A DNA stretch of 64,000 bases from Eonycteris spelaea (GCA_003508835.1 PUFA01000116.1:3472001-3536000); one strand, 5' to 3'; shown: positions 1 to 11,519, counted from the stretch's first letter. The notes: generated by a model not told the origin, from the letters alone. Numbers and translations: made by a program.

Positions 1-1327
1 TTAAAATTCTAAATTAAAAAATTCCATGTATTGATTGAATTTTATTTGTATTTATTTAAAATTTATTTAATTTTAAATGTTTTTGGCTTTTTGAATAGTA
101 ACATAACATAATAGTAATAGTAACATAATACCAAATAATAAGACAAATGGTAATGATAAACAAAAAGAGAACTGAAGAGAACTACGCTTTCTCCACAATA
201 TTTCGTTTTTATGTTTAACTTCCTAGATAAATACTTCTATGGGTGGCAATTGGTAAACTTAACACTGACTTAGTTTGTAGCTCTTACAAATTCAAATTGC
301 TGGGGGTTTGAATTCCTGAACGTTCGATGGAACAGTAAATCCCTATTTAACGTGGGCTTTCTAGAGAGCAGCTATTTGCGAAATTAGTCTACACACAGCA
401 CATTAGAGATTCTTTTCAGCCAAAATAAAATTCCTATTCTTAACCCCAATGCGATCCTTTCCATTAATGTCTGTGATTATTAGTGGATTATAGTTTTTTT
501 CTGATTAGAATATCCACTTTTGAAATATAGTTTTCTTTTACATATCTTAAGTATTTTGGGGGTATGATTAGTAAATCATTTTTTTTTTTAATTTTAAAAA
601 TCTGGGTAAACCTCTAAATTATAAATACACTGAATTTACATCTCTCTTCTTTACAAAAGCCACAGAATATTATGTAACAACAACAAAGAAATTAAAGACA
701 ATTTTGACAAGAGACAAAAATGAGACTAGGCCAGGTGACTGATGTAAAATACTTCCTTCACCGACTTGAAGGGTAGCAGCAAGGAACACATGATGACTTT
801 TTAATTTAACTGAAACAGCAAGGTAAACTTATTTTAAGCTGGAAACGACACATGACACATGAAGGGAAAGCAAGTTTGAGGATATGTAAAATGGTTGTTT
901 TTATATAATGAGCTTTTATGTTATCAATGCTAAACAACAATGAAACCTGTTTTGCAGACACCAAAATAGTGAAATTTGAATTGCATGAGGTCTATTGAAA
1001 ACAAATTTGAGGCTACTGCTACAAAACTCTTTTGAAACTCCTCTATTAAGTTCTAATTCTGGAATTAAATATTTATAAGGAAAAGCATACGGTTTACTTG
1101 CTGATTTGCAGTTTCTGTCCTAAGTGATTCAACAGGCTAACGCCATAGTGTATAACGGGTGCTTCAGGGGAATATTATGTAACTCAAAATGGGTAGTCAG
1201 CACTGAATTATAGAATTATCTTATTTATTTGGATGCTCAGATATATCTGAAATTTAAAAAAAATATAAATGATTGTTATCAAATATCAAAAAACTATTAA
1301 AAATAAAAACTAAGACATGTATACTTA
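1..1327. other. AT-rich single-copy DNA
   Basis: Very AT-rich sequence with short A and T homopolymers, for example a T run near 580-590. I recognise no repeat family, exon, RNA gene or promoter here. Confidence 0.6.
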
Positions 1328-1440
1328 CACATTTATTCAACAAATGATTTAATGCTGTCTGGGTTCCAGGCCTATGCTGTAGGCTGAGTTTCATTGATAA
1401 GCAGAAAAAAACCTTTGCCATTAAGGAACTTATGCAAAAA
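1328..1440 (-). repeat. L2 LINE 3' fragment
   Basis: The stretch 'catttattcaacaaatgatt', followed by a 'ggttccaggcctatgctgtaggctgag' type segment and 'cctttgccattaaggaacttatg', matches the reverse complement of the L2 3' end (attcaacaaatatttattga, gtgccaggcac, ccctcatggagcttac). The copy is old and diverged. It carries no coding potential, and the small frame that overlaps it is accidental. Confidence 0.6.
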
Positions 1441-1885
1441 TGTTAATGAAATCAAACAACCAGGCATGAATGGCAATTTTCTGATTACTAACCCACAGCT
1501 TTCTGTGCTGTTTAGCTTAACGGGGTTCCTTGCAAATTCTCCCTTTAAGACTTTCAGGTATTCTTCAACTGAAGAGAGTAATTTCCAGGCAGCTTATCTG
1601 ATAGGATGAGTTACATCAAAAGCCTGCAGACCGCTTTCTAAATTTAGGAAAGGTTTCTTGATTCTGTCTCTCTGTATTGTTTAGGTCTTTGAAGCCACAT
1701 CTCTTGGGCTCTGTTTTCTAAGTGTTCTTTAAACACTGAATTAAAGCCCTGATGGGAATAAAAAGCAGTGGACATGTGACTCCATGTTTCCCTGCATCGT
1801 CTGGCAACTCCAGGTGTGTTCGCCCTGCTTCTTTTCCTAACGCGTCACCCAGCCTCAGTGTGTCACAGCAGCTTGGAGCCCAGGA
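1441..1885. other. unassigned sequence between L2 and MIR
   Basis: Moderate GC. Two small overlapping frames lie on opposite strands near 1718-2013, but neither resembles a known protein and the right one runs into a MIR. I see nothing else supportable. Confidence 0.5.
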
Positions 1886-2075
1886 GGGCTCTGAGTGATG
1901 TGGACATAGCGAAGCCCTGCAGACCTCGGTTTCAGCCTCAGCTGCCATTCACTGGTGATCTGACCTTAGCTAAATCATTTAACCTGCCCGATCTTCAGTA
2001 TTCTCCAGGGTAAAATAAAAGATTATACTAGATGCTCTCTAAAGTCACTTTGAGCTGGAAAATGCCATGAGTTTA
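1886..2075 (+). repeat. MIR-family SINE
   Basis: The segment reads like the MIR core on the plus strand: 'gatctgaccttagctaaatc', then 'atttaacctgcc', 'cttcagtattctccagggta', and an ending of the type 'gatgctctctaaagtcactt' / 'gagctggaaaatgccatgag'. That ending corresponds to the MIR variant finishing in 'tctctaaggtcccttccagctc'. Old copy. Confidence 0.7.
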
Positions 2076-2384
2076 TGAACACAATAGACACTAGGATCCT
2101 GCAGTTTTAGCCCAGTATCCGTTTCGTTTTTCTGGATAAATTTTTTGTTGTTATTGTTTCCCAAAAAAATAAGCTAGCAGTGCATTCCATGAAAATTTTA
2201 AAAAATAATAATTATTACTTGTCTATGTGGTACATAGCTAAAACTGAGGTGTAGAAGGCAATCATTTGAAGTAGGGAATGAGACAAACACTGACAGAAAT
2301 CACAAGAAGAAGTGAGCTGATGGGAATCATAACGCTGCTAAGTCACAGGGCAGGAATACCATTCAGTGACAGGGCAGGATTCCT

Positions 2385-3135
2385 ATTCGGTGAACCGTTA
2401 GTTGCTCATCAGGACACTGAAGCATTTATGTGCTAGGCAGGGATCTTGGCCCTGAGGACAGGACTATAAATAAACAGATAAGGCCCAAGTCCCTCTACAG
2501 CATTTATAGTTGGAGGGAAGGAATGCACTCAGGTAACTGAATGGGATAATTTTAGATAGTGATCAATTGTTATAAATAAGAAAGAAACTGAGTAAAAGGA
2601 GAAAGAGCAGCAAAGTGTTTGGAGGCAGCTATAGGTGGGATGCTCAAAAAGGTCTCTTGGATAAAGTGACATGAGAGTTGAGACTTTAGTGATGACTGCA
2701 GTCTGTCCACACAACCTTCTCAGTGAAGAATCTTCCAGACAAAAGGTTTACCAGCACCGGAGTATAGCAGAGTAGCAAAGGTGGGAACAAGCTCAGGCTT
2801 AGAAAGAATCACAAAGCTGAGTGGGGACAAGGATGCAGTGAGCAGAAGGAGAGGATACTGAGGACTGAGGGCAGATGCAGGTGGAACACTATTTTCCTAG
2901 CAGGGTAAGAACTGGGGGTTTTAGTTTATTTAAATGCAACATGGAAATTTCAAGCAGACAATGGATGTTTTCAATTTACCTTTGAAAATGGTTGTCTGGC
3001 TACTGATCAGAGATGAGACCCTGAGATTCCTAGAGTGATAACACATGGCATTCATGAGATATGTCAATATTTTAGATCTACGGGGGGGGGGGAGGGAGAT
3101 AATGATGAAATTTTGGGAGAGTTGGGTAAACTAGT
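2385..3135 (-). repeat. L2 LINE 3' region
   Basis: A long stretch follows the reverse complement of the L2 3' end in order. It has the 'tgctaggcagggatcttggc' block, then 'aataaacagataaggcccaa', then 'aaggtctcttggataaagtg' / 'acatgagagttgagacttta' (consensus: ggaggtgacatttgagctga), then an 'atcttccagacaaaaggttt' block (consensus: gcattccaggcagaggg). It ends near a run of eleven G at 3082-3092. It is much diverged and no frame is open. Confidence 0.7.
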
Positions 3136-3543
3136 AGAGCCAGCAGTTCATCAAGTCTGAAGGTTGAAGAAAAGAGGGAGTATTTGTCAGAGGAAGGCAA
3201 GCACTAGGAAAGTCCATATCTGGTCATACGAATGTATTTGCAAATGGAAAAACTTCTGTTTCATAACCTTGTGAGAGGCACATTGGGCTTTTTTTCAGGG
3301 TCCAGATGTAAACCAGCTTCAGTTTTGAATGTAGCAAGATCAGCTGGAATCAGTTCCTTCCAGTGGCCTCAGTGAAGGTGGCAAGCTGCAAGCTTCTCAC
3401 CATAGTGTTTGGAGAAACAGCACCAATGTGCCGAGGATTCATGAATCTATGTTGTCTGTTTTTACCCCAAGGTAGACAGTGCATGAGAGGGTACTTCAGG
3501 AGTTCGATGCATCCCCACACTCTGCTTGGCTGAGGCAAGATGG
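3136..3543. other. unassigned sequence left of an L1 insertion
   Basis: Single-copy looking DNA. A 62-codon frame on the minus strand at 3350-3538 has no recognisable domain. I cannot assign a repeat family. Confidence 0.45.
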
Positions 3544-3787
3544 AAAAAGAAATGAGTCCTAAGTCTAGTCACCATGCACAATTACTACAATACTATTGAT
3601 TATATCCCCTATGCTACTTTACATCCTCATGACTATTTTATAACTGCCCATTTGTATTTTTTATCCCTTTGGGGAGATCACTTCCTAAGTTATATAAAAG
3701 TCTAATCAGTATGTTATACACCTGAAACTAATATAATATTGTAAGTCAACTATAATTGAAAATTTTTAAAAATTAAAAAAAGAAATG
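3544..3787 (+). mobile_element. truncated LINE-1 3' end with target-site duplication
   Basis: Positions 3555-3776 read as the end of an L1 3' UTR: 'tctagtcaccatgcacaatt', 'tatcccctatgctactttac', 'tataactgcccatttgtatt', then 'gttatacacctgaaactaat' and 'aatataatattgtaagtcaa', finishing in an A-rich tail. An 11-base direct repeat, AAAAAGAAATG, flanks it at 3544-3554 and 3777-3787. This is what target-primed reverse transcription leaves, although the repeat is low complexity. Only the last ~220 bases of the element were inserted, so there is no coding sequence. The 'cacctgaaactaatataata' ending is one I associate with L1 of laurasiatherian mammals. Confidence 0.8.
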
Positions 3788-4060
3788 GAATCATGATTTG
3801 TAATACACTTTGCCCTGTTTAAGCAAATAGCCAGTTTTATAGCGGCATAATTGCCTAGTTGTTGTTGTTGTTTTTTTTTTTGTAGCTCCTTTTTTTTTCA
3901 TTATTTATCTAAAAGAGGGGCCACTCATTGTGTCTCTTATCTGATCCCACCACCGATTCACTTACAGAAATCCGAATAGCAGAGATGACAGAGTTGGGCA
4001 CTGTTGAGCATATTCTGTAATCTCAAATCTACCAGGTTTCTGAGAAAAAATGTCATGAAC
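3788..4060. other. unassigned sequence with GTT/poly-T tract
   Basis: Contains a short (GTT)n and poly-T tract near 3858-3882 and a second T run near 3890. No repeat family or gene is recognised. Confidence 0.45.
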
Positions 4061-4064
4061 TCAA

Positions 4065-4290
4065 TTCAGCTCAGTTAAAAGTTATTTACTGAATGTGTAT
4101 CATGCCATGGGTTGGGACAAAGGATTACAAAAGATGTAAGAGACACAGGGGCTTACAATCTATTGGAGAAAATAAGGCACATACGGAACAATTAAATGGC
4201 AATACAAGTAATGTTATATTAAATGACAAAATTAGTTACAGGGGCAATGATTTTATTAAACCAATTAACTACAACCTTGTTGACATTTTA
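4065..4290 (-). repeat. L2-like LINE fragment
   Basis: The order 'ttatttactgaatgtgtatc', 'atgccatgggttgggacaaa', 'gggcttacaatctattggag' corresponds to the reverse L2 3' end (atttattgagtgcctactatg, ctgggatacaaagatgaataa, gagctcacagtctagtgggg). The frame over it carries the repeat and is not a gene. Confidence 0.5.
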
Positions 4291-4544
4291 AATTAGCTTT
4301 ACTGCCCCTCACATACATAAACTATATAACTTTTCAAATAGATGAGAACTTTGATTTACAACGAGCTGTCCATTTCATGTTATTTTAAAGCTGAACATTT
4401 CTTCGGCGGATTTTAAAAGAGGTGATTTCCCTCACATTTTGTAGAGAAAAGGATGCAAACAATAAACAGAGAACAACCAAATTGGCATGATGGTCTTTGG
4501 ATTCAACTCATTAAATGGGCTATTAATTTAATAAAACCCTAGCC

Positions 4545-4705
4545 TACTTCTTTATATATATTACATATTATATAGTTATTATATATAATACATACACACA
4601 CCTATATATACACACACCCACCTAACAAACATCAGTAGATATATATACACACAAATATATGTGTATATATGTTAATATGTACAAATATATGTATATATTA
4701 GATGT
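4545..4705. repeat. AT-rich simple repeat (TATA/CACA)
   Basis: Imperfect alternating TA, with CA patches such as 'catacacacacctatatata'. This is microsatellite-like sequence with no gene. Confidence 0.75.
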
Positions 4706-4740
4706 TAATTAACATTTATGCTAATAACCAACACAATTCC

Positions 4741-5039
4741 TTTTATTATTAGAGTCCGATACAGCAGTATAAACATGCGTTTCTCTGTTTCCTCTTTTTC
4801 TTTCTTAGTATACATGGCTTAGCACTGACTGTTCCAATGACCTCCTGTCTGGCCTCTGGACATCCTTTTTTCTTTCTCAGACTGATTCTTCCACTATGCC
4901 TTCAGTATGTACTTTCTAAAAATTGGAGTCTGCTGATATCAACCCCTGTCCAAAACTCATTGTTCTAATGCCTGTATTTCATTTTTAAATATTTTTGTCT
5001 GAAGAGTATGATATATGTGCATGCATCAGTTGTTTAATC
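4741..5039. other. unassigned pyrimidine-leaning sequence
   Basis: CT-rich on the plus strand, with 'tttctctgtttcctcttttt' near 4780. I cannot place it in a repeat family with any confidence. Confidence 0.4.
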
Positions 5040-5525
5040 TAAACCCTAGAGATGGTGAGTTGACATCTGAAGAACCCTGAAGGAGAATAAGCTTGGTGTG
5101 CTGAAGGGTTAATCACCTATCCGAAGGCTAACCGGAAGCCCACCTCTCCGAGTTAAGCACTAAAAGTGCTTCAATTGTCCTTTTCTCTGATCGCACTGAG
5201 GAGTTTATTTGGATACTGAACGGCTGAACTGGTTTTCCATGGTGAAGCGAGAGGTAGTCAAGATACGAGGTGAGGCTGGTAACACTGAGTGGACATGTCT
5301 ACCCTTTCCTGAATGGCGTTGAAGAACCTAAAGCCTGCAGTCTACACCAAATACATTCCCCTTGAGAACGATGGTCCAGCCCCGAGAGGCCATCCTGATC
5401 TCTGGCGGAGGCTAACAGAGGACCACGCTGCCCAATGCTGAAATACACAGCCCAGTCCTGCTTCTGAATACGTAGCATCTGCATGTGAGCCTTCGATTTA
5501 AGGTCTCGTTAGACCGTCTGCAAGG
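5040..5525. other. single-copy block retaining many CpGs
   Basis: About 17 CpG dinucleotides by eye in ~485 bases at roughly 50% GC, while the flanks are AT-rich and almost CpG-free. No repeat signature is recognised. The only frame (61 codons, minus strand, 5299-5484) is not similar to anything I know. This could be a conserved regulatory element, a non-coding exon or a fairly recent unrecognised insertion. Confidence 0.4.
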
Positions 5526-5962
5526 CCAAAAGCTGAGGATTTTATTTAATCCACAGAACAGACTGTAGGCACTTTTTGTCCCTACTGCTTAATGAATGAA
5601 TGGATAGCAGAATTAGGACCGGGGCTGGTTTTCCTGTTTAACAAACTAACTGTAGCTATTTCTTGCATCTAACTATTGGAAGATATAGACATCTAATACA
5701 CAGAGAAATGAACGAACAAACCTAATTAATGCGAATGACCAAACTGGCTTACATCAGCCTGCAACACGCATCAAGGGCTCCAGACTGGGTGTCTGATAAA
5801 GGTAAAACTCATGTTCAATCCAGTAAGCTTGCCAAGACCTCGCCTCTACCTCATTGCACAATTTAGCTCAACATACCTGGCCAGACCGTACTGTGATTTT
5901 TTCCCCTCAGACCCACATTGTCAGGTCACACATTCCTGTACCTGAAACACCAGGCCCTGCAC
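5526..5962. other. single-copy sequence
   Basis: Ordinary mixed-composition DNA. There is a possible weak L2/MIR-like end near 5592 ('cttaatgaatgaatggatag'), too short to call. No gene seen. Confidence 0.4.
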
Positions 5963-6208
5963 CTAAATCTTAACTCTACAGCTCAGTTTAGGTATCTCTC
6001 CCATAGAAAGATACGCTTCTCCATCTTTGCAGGTTTGGTTGACTAGTTCTTCCACATGCTTCCGGAGCACTCTAAAGATGCCATCTGCCTCGATGTCATG
6101 AAAGGGAGTGCCTTGTCTTCTCCTGACATTCATAATCCTCAGCAAAGTGCCAGGTGACCCAAATAAAATCTGCTGTAAGAACTTCAGTGGACATTCAGAA
6201 AAAGTCAT
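5963..6208 (-). other. exon-like open frame, unproven
   Basis: An 81-codon minus-strand frame of complex, non-repetitive composition. It includes the peptide stretches FLQQILFGSPGTLLRIMNV and DIEADGIFRVLRKHVEELV. On the minus strand a TTCTTACAG sits just inside it, ending near 6173, and could act as a splice acceptor. I do not recognise the protein. The frame closes with TAG at its low-coordinate end and no strong donor is obvious before that. It may be a coding exon, a decayed exon or chance. Confidence 0.2.
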
Positions 6209-6402
6209 TACAGCCCTTGTCCCCCCCCCAAAAAAAAGTGTTTAAAATGAGTGTTTTCCTAAGACGTTGACCTAGATATTAGCAGAGCTAATAAAACCAT
6301 CTTCAGATATTCCTTCTACTAACAATTATAGATATATTGTTAAATAAAGATTACCAGATGCATCTTATCATTATGGACTTGAAGATATTTTCACACACTG
6401 TC

Positions 6403-6624
6403 CTAGAAAAAAGTGACACTGTCTGTCCAAGATCTGCATTTAGTTGGCATTATGGTGAAAATAGCGGGTGATGGGGAAATGTGTACGTAAATAACAACCA
6501 GGCTACCCAAATGATTTTGTTTTAGTCTGCACAGATATGCGCCGTCTAAAAGTTCTTCTGCGAGGAACATAGACATTGTCTCACCATCTGTTAGCTTATG
6601 GATGCGGTTTACAAATGACCTCAT
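6403..6624 (-). other. second exon-like open frame, unproven
   Basis: A 73-codon minus-strand frame with mixed composition, containing FVNRIHKLTDGETMSMFLAE. It lies upstream, on the minus strand, of the frame at 5963-6208, so the two have the order expected of consecutive exons. A weak acceptor-like TATCACAG precedes it, but the polypyrimidine tract is poor and no clear donor was found. No family recognised. Confidence 0.15.
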
Positions 6625-6649
6625 CCTGGTACCCTTCCTGTGATAAGTG

Positions 6650-8008
6650 CCCTGGATCTAAAGCAGCGTGCTCGTCGGCAGTAGTAAATTATTGACTTTG
6701 ATTATACTTTAAGGACGATAAAATCAGCTCCATTAGTATGTGCATTTATATTTCAAACACACTACCTATGCTTCAGTGAGTTGCTTGTTTCCTGGAAATT
6801 ACCAAAATGGGTGTACATAATCTGTCTTTTTATCCTTTACAATGCAAAGGACATTGTGTAGCGAGTAATATTTTATTGGACAACAGCAGTGTAATGGATA
6901 TTTCTCATATTTATTCTGTTGATCACCTAAAAACTACCGAAGGAAGCTTATACGACCAAATGCTTTCTGCAATAAGTCCTCCTTCATATATCAGCCAGAA
7001 TTACAGAATAATTATAAATTTGGGCATTTACAATTTCAACAGAAAAAAAAAAACTGCAAACATCAAACAGTCTCTTCCTTACTACTTCAATGTCCCCAGA
7101 AACAAAAATAAAAGCAAAGCAAAAACAGTAGCATGTACCTGGCTATATTTGATTGGTACATCTGAGTGGTTTATTGAAGAAAAATGGGAAAAGAAAGAGA
7201 ATAACATATTCTGAGTATTCACTATATAAAAATCTGTTACGGGCACTTTACTGTGGTGTGTATCTTAAAATTGTCAGTGTAATTATGATTAGGTATCTAA
7301 TTCTCATTATAGATGAGTAAATTCAAATCTGAAGTCATTCACTATCCAGAATTTTTCTAATTTTGGAAGTATTTATGAAAGTTTAATTTTAAGACTAGCT
7401 ATATTCTAACCATTGGCATTTGTTTAATTGTTTGGCTGAGAAAATTTTACAGGTATTTCTTTAGGAATTAAGAAAAATTGATTTTCATGCAAAAAATCTT
7501 AGAGTTTAAAATATCTGCATTCAGCTCACCTAATCTTTCACCTACAAAATAAATTTGCATAACTGCTTAGTGAACATTGGCGATGCAATTGAAAAATCGA
7601 ATGATGCTTTAACAATATTAAAGTATTTCAAAATACAGAGATGAAGCCCTACAAACAAGGGAAGGTAAAAGAAAAAAATAATTTCTATTACTAACTTTAC
7701 TCTCCCTCCCCCTATATTTCTTCCTCTAGATTGTGAAATTTGTTTTACAATTGCATTCACAATCATGAGATACGTACATATATTATTCATGTATTACCAT
7801 CTAAATAGATAGTGTCTCCTTAAATAGTACTAAAGTCTGCTCTAGACACATTGAGGAAAATGCTATTTTTTTTTAATATATAAATTGTTTCTCTACACTG
7901 ACGATAAACTGCACAGGACATCTCAAATGTTATGATAAGATGCATATCTATGACTATAAAAAGCAACTGTTGAGGCTCTTAAAATACCACTGAAGTGTAG
8001 ATACTGGC
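6650..8008. other. AT-rich single-copy DNA
   Basis: No repeat family recognised. A 135-codon plus-strand frame at 6807-7214 has no recognisable domain and an Asn/Lys/Ile-rich composition typical of translated AT-rich noncoding DNA. I do not call it a gene. Confidence 0.5.
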
Positions 8009-8459
8009 TGTTGTGCGCCAAATTGTGTGTCCCCAAAATATGTGACGTAGTCCTAACCTCTAGTACTTGTGAATATGTCCTTATTTGCAGATGCAATTAA
8101 GTAAAGATAAGGTCATACCGGACTAGGGAGGGACCTAGTCCTATATGACGGATGCCCTTATAAGAAGAGAAGAGACAGACAGATACATTCAAAATGGATA
8201 ATGCCATGTGAAGGTAGTGGCAGAGTGCAGAGTTGCCCTGATGCATGCATGCTAAGGGGTGCCCAGGATTGCACACAAGCACCAGGAACTAGGAGAGGCA
8301 TGGAACAAATCCTTTCTCAAAACTTCCAGAAGAAACGAATCCTCCCGATGCTTGGATTTTAGACTTTCAGCTTCCAGACTGTGAGAAAATACATTTCTGT
8401 TGTTTTAAGGCCTTCAATCTGAGGCATTTTTGTTACAGCAGCCATGGGCCACTAATATC
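8009..8459 (+). mobile_element. solo LTR, MLT1-like (ERVL-MaLR)
   Basis: Matches a mammalian MaLR LTR across its length: starts 'tgttgtgcgccaaattgtgt', then 'cccaaaatatgtgacgtagt', 'aatatgtccttatttgcaga', 'tgcccttataagaagagaag', 'gccatgtgaaggtagtggca', 'ttccagactgtgagaaaata', and ends 'gcagccatgggccactaata'. No internal retroviral sequence adjoins it, so it is a solo LTR. The divergence indicates an old insertion, and there is no coding capacity. Confidence 0.8.
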
Positions 8460-9542
8460 CTGATGATACAAACGTCTAGATTCAACAGCAGAGCTTTCTG
8501 ACGCGTTTAAAGTCACATGCCTCACCAGGCACTGAGCTGGAATCTTACTAAGTAATTCAAACCAAACAGAACAGAACAAAGCCACACTCACCTTCCCCCC
8601 GCCCCAGGGATCTGACATGCAATGCTCACAAAAGGATTAGACATTATTGCTAATAAATGTACCCATGCAACCTCTTATATCCTTACGTGGAACACAAGGT
8701 AAATGCTCTACTAAGCATTACATTAGACTGAAAAAATAATCCTATGCAATAGTTATAGGGCTTTAACTAATCCATATTAACCATTCTAATGCACACAATT
8801 ACTACCTCACTTCATCACCCAAATCCCCCTTTGACTTTGGCACTACAGATGACTTCAAAAATCATTATTGACCCATTGAGAGAGCAAATTGGCAATAAGT
8901 AACAGGAAGTGTGAGAATGCAGCCACTTCCAGGTGATGATTCCTTGGTTCCTCATCTCAGGTCTCTTGAATATGACTTTCGCTCCTATTCATATCACTGC
9001 ATTCATCAAATGAAAATGCAGACAGCCAGTAAACTTTGAATTGATACTAAAGAAAAAAGTGTGTCTTTGACCTGACATTCAAATCTGGGCCTTTTGTATT
9101 TTAACTGGCAACCTACTTCTATAAGACCTGAGCTTTAGGAATAAATTAGCTTGTGAAGAATTCTGAAATTCCACAAAATAATTCTAAAAGAAGATATCTG
9201 GTCTGTTACACACAGAACCGGATTTTTAACATCACCTCTTGTCTATCTTTGCAGCCCCTGTGTTCCCTGCAGGACCTAGGATATGGTCATTTCGATAAAT
9301 GTTATTAAACAAATAGAATTGGCCATTTTAACTAATTTCTCTAAATATAAAATATACTCTTCAAATTACCTTAATAGTCCTTCCCAGGTGAATCATTAGT
9401 GACAATGATTCTCATTCACAGCTTATTAACTGAATCTAAGTACAGCTTTATATGGCATAATTCTGGACAACTTCTTTGATCCCATTTGTGAATATTTTGT
9501 GATAGGTAAAACTTGAAGTGATAATAAAAAAGATTACTAAAA
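8460..9542. other. single-copy sequence between two LTRs
   Basis: Mixed-composition DNA without recognisable repeat or gene. It is not gag, pol or env, so the flanking LTRs are not one provirus. Confidence 0.5.
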
Positions 9543-10001
9543 GATTCCTAGGGCTACCATAGCAAAGTACCACAAAGCGGTGGCTCAAAACGATATATGT
9601 TCATGATCTCACCCCTTCTGGAGGTTGGAGTCAGAAATCTACTAAACGAAGGTGTTGGCAGGGCCGTGCTTGCTCAACTTTCTTCTGGCCTCTTCCTGCT
9701 TCCGGTAGCTTCAGGTGTTTCTATGCTGTGTCAGCATAACTTTAGTTTCTGTCCCCACCTTCCTGTGACTGTCCTTCCTTTATTTATCTAATGCCACAAT
9801 GTATTTTCTCTTTTATAAAGACACCTGTCAAATTGAAATCGGGCCCATCTCAAAGATCTCATTTTAACTTGATGACATCTGCAAACACCCTCTTTTGAAA
9901 TAAGGTCACGTTCCAGGTGCTGGGATTATTAGGTTTCAACATATATTTGTGTGGCGGGGGCAGGGGCAGGGGTGGGAAGACACAATTCAATCTATAACAC
10001 T
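9543..10001 (-). mobile_element. solo LTR, MLT1-like (ERVL-MaLR), reverse orientation
   Basis: The reverse complement of the same kind of LTR as at 8009-8459: 'attcctagggctaccatagc', 'caaagtaccacaaagcggtg', 'ggtgttggcagggccgtgct', 'ctggcctcttcctgcttccg', 'aataaggtcacgttccaggt', ending 'cacaattcaatctataacac'. A small frame at 9597-9791 is inside the LTR and is spurious. Confidence 0.8.
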
Positions 10002-10794
10002 AACGTATAAAGTAGTTTTGGCATAAAGCCCACTTTTTCTAACAATGTCAATCTCTCAATTAACCTAATGAATGACCTAAATTCCTAAACGCTTGGGCAA
10101 AGAAGTCTCATCTCTCTCACCATATAGTAGCAGTTGGCACCAGAATGAAAAATTCCTAAACCATTAATGCATTAGAAAAGAGGAAAAGAAATTATTGTTG
10201 CTGGTTCTAAACCTTTTGCCTTTATGTCTACATTGTCTACCTAACTAAAGGGAGCAATCATCACCACTAGTATGGCATTTAGGACACATTACGGCAATAA
10301 ATTACTTATCTCCTCTACCCTACCCCAGCCATATGTGTCTGGGGGCCAGAGGGCATGTCTTGTGCATCAAAGAATGCAAATGGCCACGTTTCATCTAACG
10401 CGGGGTCCAGACATGGCTCCTCTCAGCAATCGCTCATGTTGTGAATCCTACAACATCGTGAGTGTCCCATAGTTTCTAATTATTACTTCAATAATCATTA
10501 GTTTTGCTTTCTTTCTCTCCACATTTAATGGTTACACAGCCTCTACGCATTCTAATATTTTACTGACATAGAGAACCAAACCAAAGAAAGGTGTGCAACC
10601 AACGAAAAGAGCATGAATACACAATACATGGTGGGTAAACAGGGGAAATAAGACGGTCCAAAACAGGTGTCACTTCCATTTTCGAGTTCCACTGAACATT
10701 AGCGATCACCATAGAACTTACTCAACACCTGAAGTTACCAAGAAGGCATTTCTTTAGTAAAAATGGGAATATGGTGTTTGAAAGCTTATATCCG
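10002..10794. other. single-copy sequence
   Basis: AT-rich to mixed DNA with no recognised repeat. A 66-codon frame at 10272-10472 has no similarity that I recognise. Confidence 0.45.
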
Positions 10795-11110
10795 GGACTC
10801 GATTTGTGTGTGTAGGCATCTAAAATTGATTTGGGTCAGCCCGGCGTGAACAGAGCATGCAGGCCCTTCTGTGCGTGAGCTGTTTGTGTGTCCCCTAAGC
10901 ATAGCAGATAATTGCTTTCTCTGGGGAAACTACCAGGGTCTTTTGTAATATGGAAAGCTGCAACATTAGCACACTCCGTATTCCGCAGGCGGCGAGCACA
11001 GAGGTGGCATTCCGCAGGGTGATAAATGGGGCTGCAGAAACCGTGCTGACAGCATTTTGGAATAGACAATAGGGATAAGAACGACCCAAATCAGAAACGG
11101 ACAGCACACT
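10795..11110. other. CpG-retaining single-copy block
   Basis: About a dozen CpGs in ~315 bases, including a cluster near 10974-11021 ('ccgtattccgcaggcggcga'). Both sides are AT-rich. The two small overlapping minus-strand frames read the same bases in different phases and neither is familiar. Possible conserved element; not assigned. Confidence 0.35.
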
Positions 11111-11519
11111 AGAGGTACAGTCCTTTCTTGTTCAAATAACTGTTAAAGGAAGGTTTATATAAGCATAATAATGCAAGAGACAACGGAAACTCAACCTTTT
11201 TTCTGTTCTTTGTAAACAATTCATTGGGAAACCAGAGAAAGAAAAGCAAGGAAGGCCCTTTATTCCTTTTTTTTTTTTTTTTTGAGTAAAGAACTCAATA
11301 CATTCAGTCCAATAGGAGTTTCTCTTGGCATTTCAATATTTGAGTCACCGCAAGTCTTTATGCAATGTAAGCCAGCAATCCAGAGGCCGTTCAATGAGAT
11401 CATGCCATGAGGACAGTTTGAGACATTTATTAGTTTATGCCCTGTCCTTTGCTTGTACTTGAAACAATAATTTCCTTTTGAAAAAAAACCAAACCAAAAG
11501 GCAATCTTGCTTTAGAAAC
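11111..11519. other. AT-rich sequence with poly-T
   Basis: Includes a 17-base T run at 11267-11283. No gene or recognised repeat body lies next to it. Confidence 0.45.

Noticed and set aside
6807..7214. 135-codon plus-strand frame
   Set aside because: No recognisable domain, AT-driven Asn/Lys/Ile composition and no splice or promoter context. Possible but unsupported.
8009..10001. A provirus bounded by the two LTRs
   Set aside because: The LTRs are in opposite orientation and the sequence between them contains no gag, pol or env similarity.
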